Shown here piece by piece: positions 1 to 10,262 of a stretch of DNA of 64,000 nucleotides. The stretch spans positions 5,414,298-5,478,297 of the forward strand of contig NC_085104.1 of NCBI RefSeq assembly GCF_963422355.1. The letters are read 5' to 3'. A model generated the notes under the pieces. It was not told the origin of the DNA, searched no databases, and saw only the letters and a list, made by a program, of their open reading frames with translations. Source of the DNA: Corticium candelabrum. Its lineage: Eukaryota > Porifera > Homoscleromorpha > Homosclerophorida > Plakinidae. Both the position numbers and the translations under genes were made by a program. Positions within the stretch are counted from its first letter, which is position 1. Each line of letters opens with the position of its first letter.

Positions 1-2516
1 AAAATTTTAAATTTTAATTTAATGTTACAATTTTTTAAAAAATTTGCATTGAATTTTCAAATTTTAATTTTTTGAAAAATCAAAATTTAAAATTTTATTA
101 TCTCAAATTTGTAAATTTTTAGGTGCAGTATATTAGAAATTGCTTTGCCGACGAGAAAGCGGGCGTAGTTGTATATATGAACTGATGGCCGGATTTGAAC
201 TAACGGCCGGATTTGAACTAACGGAAATTGAACGCTCATCCGTTCTTTCAAATAATTTGAGTATATCAGAAAAAGAAAATTGAAAGAACGAGTAGCAGTG
301 TACGCGGTAGGGAGTCCATTGGACGGCGTACGGGTGCGTTCCTTCCAACGCGTGCTGATGCGCTGATTCAATTAAACTAGGCGCGGTTTCTGCTAACCAC
401 ATCAGCACGTTTCCTGTACCGTTTCTCTGCACCTGTACTGTACCTACGCCGCTTCAGACGGTTACTAATTTTTAGTAACTCGAAGTGCATGGTCGCGTCA
501 TTACTGTAGATGTAGGAGTACGATTGGCCCAACTGCAAGTTGCACTTCATGTCTAGATTTTGTACATCACATGGAACACTACCCGATAGCGCAGGTAGAA
601 CGTCTACAACCTCATGCTGTGTCTCTCCTGTGCCGTGAGAACAGAACCTACACTGACTACAAGTGAATTACGAGACCAAATAGTAAAGGTGGACACGCAC
701 GCAGTGCTCATGGCAGGAGCGGATAGGGAACATACGTGTATACCGTTCTGCTGACACGCCCGTCCCCTCGACGGTACCGCGTCCAACTACTACAGTTACG
801 TATGCCGTACTGTACCTGCAGACTAGTCGCCAATTCAATACCAACTAACTTTACACAAGCAACGTACTGCATGATCGCGTGAATTACGTTTGTAACCTTT
901 CTACAGAGTCTCTACCTAGCTAAGAATGCAACAACACGCAACTAGAGATCCTCTAGTATCAGTATCAACATGAATTAGGAGTTTCCTCCTGTATCGCTGA
1001 AGGACACCCCACACTAGACATCGAGCACACGCACACACGCACACACAATAAACCGAGTTTTGTGTCCAGGATATTGAGCCTAGTAAGGCACAAGATTTAT
1101 TTGCCGATGAGCTAGTTGCTGCCTCCTTCCATGTTATCCAGGAGCAACTTGTCTTAGAATGCGTCCAATGCGTTTGTCACCAACTCTAAGTCCTCCTGCT
1201 TGAAGATACCCTTTCATCATCTTTCTTCCGTACGCTGGACCAACCTACGTAGAGACGTGTAACAACGGCAAAAGTCTCCATCTGTTTAAACGGGTTTAGT
1301 AAAAAGAGAACATATTACTTCTCTAACAGCTGCCTGGACTACCAGCCTCATGTCAAAGTCAGATAATGCAGAACGATCATGAATGTTTTGCTCATGACAA
1401 AATCGTCTAGCGAATCGTTCAGAAAAACCTTTGACTCCAGGATGTCTTCTTTGAAGTATCTAACTTATGTTTGAGTGCGATAGCCCAGCCTTCACCATTT
1501 CTTGAATTTCTCTCTCGTCCATCCGTGACTCAATTTGATACGATGTGCCTATACTGTACGTGCTGCTAATTAGTTGGGGAATCCCCATGTTTGTCGCGTG
1601 CGTGAAAGAATGCTGTCACATCAAGATCGCTAGCATCACGAGGTTGTCGAGGGCACAATTACGTTGGTGGTCGATGGTGCTTTGGAAATTCTCCTGGATC
1701 GTGAGAGCGGACAGCGCTGACTAACTAAATTTTAGTAGCTACGTAGGCAGATACGCGAGTTTCCGGACAGCCATGCAGACTCTAAGGATCAACCCCTACC
1801 GAGTGCTAAACGATGTCTTTGACTCGGATTCGTTGTTTATTGTGTGTGTGTGTGATCTATGTGTAGTGTGGGGCGTCCTTCAACGAAACAGAAGGAAACC
1901 CCTATTTGATGTTGATACTGATACTACAGGATCTCTACGCGATCATGCAGTACGTTGCTTGTGTAAAGTTAGTTGGTATTGAATTGGCGACTAGTCTGCC
2001 GGTACAGTACGGCATACGTAACTGTAGTAGTTGGACGCGGTACCGTCGAGGGGACGGGCGTGTCAGCAGGACGGTGTACACGTACGTTCCCTATCCCCTC
2101 CTGCCATGAGCACTGCGTGCGTGTCCACCTTTACTATTTGGTCTCGTAATTCACTTGTAGTCAGTGTGGGTTCTGTTCTCACGGCACAGGAGAGACACAG
2201 CATGAGGTTGTAGACGTTCTACCTGCGCTATCGGGTAGTGTTCCATGTGATGTACAAAATCTAGACATGAAGTGCAACTTGCAGTTGGGCCAATCGTATT
2301 CCTACATCTACAGTAACGATGCGACCATGCACTTCGAGTTACTAAAAATTAGTAACCGTCTGAAGCGGCGTAGGTACAGTACAGGTGCAGAGAAACGGTA
2401 CAGGAAACGTGCTGATGTGGTTAGCAGAAACCGCGCCTAGTTTAATTGAATCAGCGCATCAGCACGCGTTGGAACGCACCCGTACGCCGTCCAATGGACT
2501 CCCTACCGCGTACACG
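1..2516. mobile_element. Foldback element copy A (left end outside window)
   Basis: A large inverted-repeat element. About 300-1065 is the reverse complement of about 1797-2515; for example the segment beginning at 481 pairs with the one ending at 2336, which puts the symmetry axis near 1408. The outer left part (1-300) is AT-rich and matches the outer arms of copy B. The loop (about 1066-1796) holds a degraded, minus-strand relative of the transposase ORF seen in copy B, with an in-frame TAG where copy B has a Tyr codon. The right arm stops abruptly at 2515, exactly where the terminal motif of copy B begins, so this copy is truncated on the right. It looks non-autonomous and dead. The superfamily is not certain. 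Confidence 0.75.
1066..1530 (-). pseudogene. Decayed copy of the same transposase fragment
   Basis: Colinear with 3640-4110 of copy B at high nucleotide identity. A TAG replaces the Tyr codon of the SYIL motif near 1460, and other substitutions are present. No ORF of useful length remains. It serves as the matching loop segment of copy A. Confidence 0.5.
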
Positions 2517-3635
2517 GTCAGTGGGTCTTTCGGCCATTTCAAATTTCAAATTTTCAAATTTTAAATTTTCAAATTTTAATTTTTTAATTTTTTAATTTCT
2601 AATTTCTAATTTTTTTACGTAACGTTTTTATTTTTTAAAAATTTGCATTACATTTTCAAATTTTAATTTTTGGAAAAATCAAAATTTAAAATTTCATTAT
2701 TTCAAATTTGTAAATTTTTAGGTTCTGTATATTAGAAATTGCTTTGCCGACGAGAAAGCGGACGTAGTTGTATATATGAACTGATGGTCGGATTTGAACT
2801 AACAGAAATTGAACGCTCATCCGTTCTCTCAAATAATTTGAGTACATCAGAAAAAGAAAATTGAAAGAACGAGTAGCAGTGTACGCGGTAGGGAGTCCAT
2901 TGGACGGCGTAGGGGTGCATTCCATCGCGTGCTGATACGTTGATTCAATTAAACTAGGCGCGGTTTCTGCTAATCACATCAGCACGTTTCCTGTACCGTG
3001 TTTCTGCACCTGCACGTACGCCGCTTCAGACAGTTACTAATTTTTAGTAACTCGAAGTGCATGGTCGCGTCATTACTGTAGATGTAGGAGTACGATTGGC
3101 CCAACTGCAAGTTGCACTTCATGTCTAGATTTTGTACATCACATAGAACACTACCCGATAGCGCAGATAGAACGTCTACAACCTCATGCTGTGTCTCTCC
3201 TGTGCCGTGAGAACAGAACCCACACTGACTACAAGTGAATTACGAGACCAAATAATAAAGGTGGACACGCACGCAGTGCTCATGGCAGGAGGGGATAGGG
3301 AGCGTACGTGTACACTTGTCCTGCTGACACGCCCCTCCCCTCGACGGTACCGCGTCCGACTACTACATTTACGTATGCCGTACTGTACCGGCAGACTAGT
3401 CGCCACTTCAATACCAACTAACTTTACACAAGCAACGTACTGCATGATTGCGTGAATTACGTTTGTAACCTTTCTACAGAGTCTCTACCTAGCTAAGGAT
3501 GCAACAACACGCAACTAGAGATCCTCTAGTATCGGTATCAACATCAATTAGGAGTTTCCTCCTGTATCGTTGAAGGACGCCCCACACTACACATAGAGCA
3601 CACGCACACACAATAAACCGAGTTTTGTGTCCAGG
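2517..3635 (+). repeat. Left inverted arm of foldback element B
   Basis: Reverse-complementary to about 4365-5486 with scattered mismatches and small indels. It has an AT-rich outer block (2537-2720) and then a block shared with both arms of copy A. The arm ends near a short CA-rich stretch at 3598-3612. Confidence 0.75.
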
Positions 3636-3639
3636 ATAG

Positions 3640-4087
3640 TGAGCGTAGTAAGGCACAAGATTTATTTGCCGATGAGCTAGTTGCTGCCTCCTTCCATGTT
3701 ATCCAGGAGCAACTTCTCTCAGAATGCGTCCAATGCGCTTGTCACCAACTCTAAGTCCTCCTGCTTGAAGATACCCTTTCATCATCTTTCTTCCGTACGC
3801 TGGACCAACCTACGTAGAGACGTGTAACAACGGCAAAAGTCTCCATCTGTTTATACGGGTTTATTAAATAGAGAACATATTACTTCTCTAACAGCTGCCT
3901 GCGCTACCATCCTCATGTCAAAGTCAGATAATGCAGAACGATAATGAATGTTTTGCTCATGACAAAATCGTCTAACGGATCGTTCAGAAAAGCCTTTAAC
4001 TCCAGGATGTCTTCTTCGAAGTATATAACTTATGGTTGAGTGCGATAGCCCAGCCTTCACCATTTCCTGAATTTCTCTCTCGTCCAT
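3640..4087 (-). pseudogene. Broken N-terminal part of an integrase-like transposase
   Basis: An ORF starts with ATG at 4087 and runs 78 codons to a TAA at 3851. It shows two short helical segments (EIQEMVKAGLSHSTISYIL and SERSVRRFCHEQNI) that resemble a helix-turn-helix DNA-binding region. Below the stop, in another frame, the strand encodes VGPAYGRKMMKGYLQAGGL and then RVGDKRIGRILREVAPG. A second stop follows where a PxYH-type motif would be expected, and then PYYAHYPGH. From memory, this order (HTH, VGPxYGR linker, YxxGH just before the first catalytic Asp) is that of integrase-core transposases found in fish, echinoderm and sponge genomes. The reading breaks off at the start of the right-hand arm, so the catalytic domain is absent. 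Confidence 0.55.
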
Positions 4088-4364
4088 CCGTGACTCAATT
4101 TGATACGATGTGCCTATACTGTACGTGCTGCACGGCGGTATAGGTTACAGTTAATTAGTTGGGGAATCCCCAAGTTGTTCGCTGTCCGGAAATTTAGTTA
4201 GTCGGCGCTGCCAGCTCTCATGATCCAGGAGTATTTCCAAAGCACCATCGACCACCAACGTGATTGTGCCCTCCACGACCTCGTAACGCTAGCGATCTTG
4301 CCGAACATGTGACAGCATTCTTTCAACGCACGCTCTACCGATCCACCCCTACCGAGTGCTAAAC

Positions 4365-5486
4365 GATGTCTTTGACTCGGATCCGTTGTTTATTGTGTGT
4401 GCGTGCGTTCTATGTGTAGTGTGGGGGCGTCCTTCAACGAAACCCCTAACAGAGTTGATACCGATACTAGAGGATCTCTAGCTGCGTGTTGTTGCATTCT
4501 TAGCTAATTAGAGACTCTGTAGAAAGGTTACGATACGGTACAAACGTAATTCACGCGATCATGCAGTACGTTGCTTGTGTAAAGTTAGTTGGTATTGAAT
4601 TGGCGGTTATTCTGCCGGTACAGTACGACATACGTAAATGTAGTAGTTGGACGCGGTACCGTCGAGAGGAGGGGCGTGTCAGCAGGAGTGTACACGTACG
4701 TTCCCTATGCCCTCCTGCCATGAGCACTGCTTGCGTGTCCACCTTTATTATTTGGTCTCGTAATTCTCACTTGTAGTCAGTGTGGGTTCTGTTCTCACGG
4801 CACAAGAGAGACACAGCATGAGGTTGTAGACGTTCTATCTGCGCTATCGGGTAGTGTTCTATGTGATGTACAAAGTCTAGACATGAAGTACAACTTGCAG
4901 TTGGGCCAATCGTACTCCTACATCTACAGTAACGACGCGATTATGCACTTCGAGTTACTAGTAGCTGTCTGAAGCGGCGTACAGGTGCAGAAACACGGCA
5001 CAGGAAACGTGGTGATGTGATTAGCAGAAACCGCGCCTAGTTTAATTGAATCAATGTATCAGCACGCGTTGGAATGCACCCCTACGCCGTCCAATGGACT
5101 CCCTACCGCGTACACTGCTACTCGCTCTTTCAATTTTCTTTTTCTGATGTACTCAAATTATTTGAAAGAACGGATGAGCGTTCAATTTCTGTTAGTTCAA
5201 ATCCGGCCATCAGTTCATATACACAACTACGTCCGCTTTCTTGTCGGCAAAGCAATTTCTAATATTCTGAACCTAAAAATTTACAAATTTGAAATAATGA
5301 AATTTGAAATTTTGATTTTTTAAAAATTAAAATTTGAAAATGTAATGCAAATTTAAAAAAAATAAAAACGTTATGTAAAAAAATTAGAAATTAGAAATTC
5401 AAAAATTAAAAAATTAAAATTTGAAAATTTAAAATTTAAAAATTTGAAACTTTAAAATTTGAAATGGCCGAAAGACCCACTGACCG
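4365..5486 (-). repeat. Right inverted arm of foldback element B
   Basis: Mirror of the left arm. The segment around 4945-4952 pairs with 3053-3060, and the terminal 20 bp at 5467-5486 pair with 2517-2536. The flank after 5486 (gaccgagcacc) does not resemble the missing right end of copy A, so B did not simply insert into an intact A. Confidence 0.75.
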
Positions 5487-6732
5487 ACCGAGCACCTTCC
5501 ATTACACCGAGAAAGTGTTTTGTGTCATGTAGTCTATTATGTTGAAGCTGTAATCTGTTGAGGGAAAACTATACTAGAAGAGATATGGTTTTGATTATTG
5601 CATGATCAATTAGGATGAGTACTGAAGTTGTTTCAGTATTTGTTCACATGCTGAAAGGAGAGATGTTGCAAGATAGGGGTGATGGGACGCTTTAGGGTCA
5701 GTCAAAACAACATTCGTTGGATAAATGTCTGAGTTAGGGTTGTCTTTTCTTGAGGACTTTTTCTAGCAATACAGATTTAATTGGATTAAAGTGACATCAG
5801 GAGGTTCATGAACCTGATTAGAGCTAGGGTTTACCTGAGATTACATAATGAGTGCCTGTGGCTTGTGTAGGCTTAGAGTACAGTTCAAAATATCAATTAA
5901 TTAAGGGGACAATAACACAGCTGCATCTTAACTAAGACTGCTGAAAGCAGTTCAACTATGAAATGACTTTTGTATGTACTGTATGTTTCTTTTGCACTGT
6001 CACTGCTTTTCTATCTCGAGCAGATATGGAATTAATATGGCGTGCAGAAAATCTTACGGTTTCAGAGATGTAAAACTGTTATCTATTTTGTTGGTTACAC
6101 TCTTTGCATGCACTTCTCTTGTCGCTGATTCTTGATTAGATTACTAATAGACACACAGAAAGTATATCAAGAGAGAATGTACTTGAGATGTGTTTGTGTA
6201 GTACTACAGTGTGAATGTGATCTCCTGGACCAGGGTTAGTAAGGTTAGTTTAGTTCTTTGAAGAATTGTTGTTAGCTTGTGAGTATAGTAGACTTGGATT
6301 TTTGATCTGTGTTTATAAATATCTTTGAAGCTGTAATGTAAGCTAACACTTGTAGTAATAACTATGTACTGTTTGTCTTTCTGGGTTGGCGGAGTTTACA
6401 CTTACCAAACTGTGATTTAGTAAATATTTGAAGTTGCAGACATGTATTTCAATGTCTAAATCAGAGTATGGCACTGTTGTCATGTAGACCTGGTTGACCT
6501 GGAAAGCTTATTGCTTCAAATAGTCTTTAGTCAATTTCTTGCAGTTACACACTTCCTAATTTTGTTATTTGTAAACAAATCTAGTCTTCTTTTATAGCAA
6601 ATATTTACATATGAATGGCATCATAGAAGCACATGCTTAGGTCTAGCCATCTGGTCATCTAAAAGTTATGGAAAGACTTACTACTCACTTACACAGCACT
6701 GATTATCAAATTTAAAGTCAACTTTAAGTCTG
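5487..6732. other. Intergenic stretch, nothing recognised
   Basis: AT-rich unique sequence between the foldback elements and the 3' end of the GAS1-like gene. No ORF above 60 codons, RNA gene or inverted repeat was recognised. Confidence 0.5.
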
Positions 6733-7013
6733 TTAGAAGCCAATGTAAACAAGAAACGTGAGCATTCCAGTGGTGATGAGATTCATCGTTGACGATGCAC
6801 TGTTGTGTGGGTTGCTTGTTATTTCTTCTTCTATTATTGGCATTGTATCTTCATCTTTATCTTGTGGAGTATTTGTCTGCCAGTAGTCAAGTGTGGTGGT
6901 TATTTCATCGGGAATGTTGTCTTTGTCACCTGATGCACTTTCTTTCAAAAATTCATTGAAATTTCTAGAAAGGAAACATACACAGAATAATTTGCTTGTC
7001 TGTGTGGATGTGT

Positions 7014-7067
<54 letters not shown>

Positions 7068-8014
7068 AACTGAAATTTTTTGTTGTCTTCTTATTGCAAT
7101 AGGCATTGTGGTGTACCTAATATACACTACAGTAATTGAAATGGTTTATTAAATAGTTTGAAGTATTTTGTATGTATTAGGCCAAAAGGATTGTGTCATC
7201 TTCAACGGTCGAGCCATAGGCAGAGGGGCCAACTTTGAGATGATCTTTATGAACACATGTATAGCTAGTAGGTCCCTATCAAAATGTTGACTGTACAAAA
7301 ATTTGTGTCTTTTCATGTTCCTTTTAATGCATACAACCATGCAACATACTGGTGCTATTGAAAGAGCACAAGTACTGGCTCTGTGGGTTGCTAATGGGTG
7401 TTGGTGACTATTGAAGCACCACCTACGCAATCCACAAAGTCTTGCTTATTTACAGGCGGCAAAGCAGAACCTATTTTGCATACCACTTGTTCAAAGTATA
7501 CATGTATGCACATGGATGATGCATGAAGTTGGGCTGTTGAATTGTGTATATGTATAGAAACAATCCACTACATAGAGCTCGAGTGAGGTATGATGTTTGT
7601 TGTGTACTGAATTAATTAATTGAAGAGAACTTACGGAGTAGAGACTGCCTCGTTGCTGGTTGTACATTTTTTAACTGCATACAACTGGACAGGTTTACAG
7701 AGTGTGGCAACGTTTGATAAAAATCCTGGAGAATCCTCTGTTTGTAAATGAGTAATTGTTGAACAGTTGCACTTTAGTAAGTCTTGCCCAACACTTGAAT
7801 CAAGAATAGAAAACAGGACAGTCTTGCAGTGTTCTGTACAGGGCGGTGATGACAATGGTGTCCTCAGAGCATTTGAGCAGTTGGAAAAAAGCTGAAGTGC
7901 CATTGCCGAACAAGAAGGATCTAGGAAACACTTCAAACCTGAGTCCATACAGTCAGTGGCTGAGCCCAGAGAAAATATCCAAGATAGAAGACACGCACCG
8001 ATCAGTACACCCAT
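6733..8014 (-). CDS. Secreted GAS1/GFRalpha-domain protein, probably GPI-anchored
   Basis: Two exons, 8014-7635 and 6964-6733, joined as CC|A (Pro) with GTAAGT donor and TTTCTAG acceptor. The start is the first ATG (MGVLIGACLLSWIFS), which opens a hydrophobic signal peptide. The mature region carries ten cysteines in the GDNF-receptor/GAS1 pattern: DCM, LKC, DPSC, SNC, PPC-x3-C, LLKCNC, TLC, KKC. An acidic, Thr-rich stalk follows (DKDEDTMPIIEEE), then NSASS and a C-terminal hydrophobic tail ending FLVYIGF, which fits a GPI-attachment signal. The product is about 203 aa and has one domain, whereas GFRalphas have three and GAS1 two. A (GT)n tract lies in the intron. The family call is from cysteine spacing; ligand and partner are unknown. 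Confidence 0.65.
7019..7066. repeat. (GT)n microsatellite
   Basis: Uninterrupted GT dinucleotides inside the single intron of the GAS1-like gene. Confidence 0.95.
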
Positions 8015-8779
8015 TGTACCCGGTCTACTACTGCGTACTGGCAACTGACCTTGTGTGTCAATTAAAAGTTGACGTAAATCACACCTAACAGTAACACTTT
8101 ATAATTAGCAGCTGAGTGGCGCTTTGTGCAGACCTGCTGACCTCAACAGCAACAACTGAACCACCCACAAACACTGAACTTGTATGTGGAGATGAAAAGT
8201 ACACAGAAACAAAGTTAGCTAGTCTTTCTTCTAGACGGAGCTGCATGAACACCTTAATTAAAAAATGAACAATAACATGCAAATACAGGTATGAGAAAAC
8301 AGATTTGTAGCTGATCGACACCTCCTGTTGGCACACACCTGGCCAGACTAATAGCTGTGCTATACGTTACCTGTCAGCCATATGCATACTCCATATGTAA
8401 TACAGTAGTTGCTGTACCTAGACAAGTAAGTCATGCATGTACTGTACGGTTAATATTGCAATAGTGGAAGTGAGATATACATAAAGTTGTGAAGGTGAGG
8501 GCTAATGTTGTGAGGGTTAGCGTTAATGTTGAGGGCTAGGATTAACGGAACAATGTCTATCTGTTGTCAATTAGGAGTTGAGAAATTGACTTCTATGAAA
8601 ATTATTATCTTTCAGGAATACCGATTCCGACAATTAAGTTTGAAAAATGGGCGTTACAAAAGGTAGACAAAATGATAAATGATGGATACTATACTGCAGA
8701 GTGTGAGAAATACTTCAGTTCAAGAAAGTTAATTTGGTAGGGTGTGCTGTAGCGTCAAGTCTCAGTGGTATGGAGTAGT

Positions 8780-8852
<73 letters not shown>

Positions 8853-9428
8853 TGCTTATGTTGTGCACACACATGCCATCCAGTTAACAGTCAACAAAAG
8901 CAGCCTCAGCACAGTGTAAGAACAGAGCACGTATAGATACATACCAACCCATGCTTGAACACACGCAGTGACAACAATATACTTATTATATTCTATCAGA
9001 CAGTTCTGTGAAGCTCAAAGTTTACGAGAAGGTTGCTTCAAGAGTCAAGGAATGCACTGATTTTATTGACTGAGCATGACACAATAATATGTAAATACAG
9101 TACCATGGTGTTGTGCAGCAGTAGTACTAGTCAATGTATCTCTCCACTTCTGTTGTGGTAAAGCACTCAGTAATCAATGTATCCTAACATTCTTCCTATC
9201 TCCACAGTTCTCACAAAGATCAATGATAAAGCAAGTGTCCTACTGCCTACTCCCTACAAAATACCAAGCAGACGAAGCATAAGACCTTTTCAGGATACCT
9301 GTAGTACTAAGTATTTTAGTTGGATCAGAGCCAATTTCACGATTCTAGTATTATCAACTATTGCTGAACCGAATGAAGGGTGCTACATGTCATAAAAATT
9401 ATCTCATGTTGACCAGCAGGTTTCCACT
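8015..9428. other. Intergenic stretch with a GT microsatellite
   Basis: Lies between the start of the GAS1-like gene and the 3' end of the MKRN2OS-like gene. It contains the (GT)n tract near 8780-8854 and a short run of variant GTTAGGGTT-like words near 8490-8550. No exon was recognised. Confidence 0.5.
8779..8854. repeat. (GT)n microsatellite
   Basis: Nearly pure GT dinucleotides with one GG interruption near 8845. Confidence 0.95.
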
Positions 9429-10194
9429 TCAACTCTTTACTGGACAGATTCCTATCTCGTTTGCCCGTGTGATCACATCAAGATACTGAGCAACACATCT
9501 GGTGTGTGGCAACACATATCTACACACACTGTCTTTCGTCCAAAATCCATGGCTTGATCTTGATGAGCTGGATTTCACAATAAAATTCAAAACAGCTACA
9601 GTGAAATCATAGCAGTTATGACTGTCTCTGTGATAGAATGCCGCCATCCATTCGCTGCAATCCATTGAGCTCATGAATGATTCAGTCACCTCATCAACAC
9701 CCAGTTCACTACAAGGAACAACAAGACAATGTGTCCAGTATGTGCACAATGGATCAGAGTCACAGTGTAGCCCATCCTGGTCGTAATGATAAATGTGGCC
9801 TTTAGAGTTGCTGACACCAATGTGTAGCTCACTCTCTGATGACTTGTATTCCCTAACCAAAAAGGTCATTCACGTCATTACAACAGAATAAGAGCAAGCT
9901 TATGCATGTCTGTCGTTACATTAATTAATTAAGTTAATGAATTTATTATACATTAATTATTACTTACTGGAAACTGCACGTGCTTGGCTTTATGGTCAAA
10001 CAACAGCGCACTCCTACAGCGTTCCGTACAATAGGATTGGGAACAAGGAAAGGAGGCACCAACAACTTACTACGGCCAATAGCATGCCCACATACGGGAC
10101 ATCGCTGAAACACTAGCGATGTTTTCTCTCGAATATAAAACAAACGAACGTCCACCGAACAATGCTTGAAACACATCAAATTGAAATCCTCCAT
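9429..10194 (-). CDS. MKRN2OS: MKRN2 opposite-strand (MKRN2OS/C3orf83) homologue
   Basis: Two exons, 10194-9968 and 9852-9429, joined CA|G with a GTAAGT donor and GGTTAG acceptor; 216 aa against about 220 in vertebrates. The first exon has a CPVCG pair after FKHC, which may be a small metal site, then PPFLVPNPI and a KPSTCSF segment. The second has LHIGVSNSKGHIYHYDQDG, then HNCYDF and a C-terminal block of basic and aromatic residues. This order matches the vertebrate MKRN2OS family as I remember it. The biochemical function of the family is unknown. The start codon is 68 bp from the VPS11 start on the other strand, so the two share a promoter region. In vertebrates the gene is named for overlapping MKRN2, which is not seen here. 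Confidence 0.7.
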
Positions 10195-10262
10195 GAGACA
10201 CTGTCGAATAACTAGATCAACTTACTTAGAAGAGTTTGTTACGCATGCGCATTGGTAACATC
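10195..10262. promoter_or_regulatory. 68-bp divergent promoter region (MKRN2OS-like / VPS11)
   Basis: The whole gap between two divergent start codons. It contains ACGCATGCGCAT at 10241-10252, close to the NRF1 consensus palindrome, overlapping an ATTGG (reverse CCAAT) at 10251-10255. No TATA box is visible. Both 5' UTRs must be very short, or overlap, or begin inside the other gene. Confidence 0.55.

Larger units (their letters stand above)
2517..5486. mobile_element. Foldback element copy B, complete
   Basis: Both ends carry the same inverted terminus, GGTCAGTGGGTCTTTCGGCC at 2517-2536 and its complement ending at 5486. The arms pair around an axis near 4002: left about 2517-3635, right about 4365-5486, each about 1.1 kb. 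The outer 350 bp of each arm is AT-rich simple sequence built from aaatttt-like words; the inner part is more complex and contains short spurious ORFs in mirrored positions. The loop of about 730 bp carries a minus-strand ORF with a helix-turn-helix look. No clear target-site duplication is visible. Arms this long are typical of foldback-like or otherwise rearranged DNA transposons. The terminus alone does not fix the superfamily. Confidence 0.8.

Noticed and set aside
181-225. tRNA B-box-like GTTCAAATCC in the foldback arm
   Set aside because: No A box, acceptor stem or cloverleaf around it; it is duplicated as part of an 18-bp tandem repeat.
604-786. Mirrored 60-89 codon ORFs in the foldback arms (also 2031-2213, 3176-3445, 4561-4776)
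   Set aside because: They recur only because the arms are repeated; frames shift between copies and no domain is recognisable.
7149-7430. 93-codon minus-strand ORF inside the GAS1-like intron
   Set aside because: The flanking exons join in phase without it and it has no recognisable content.
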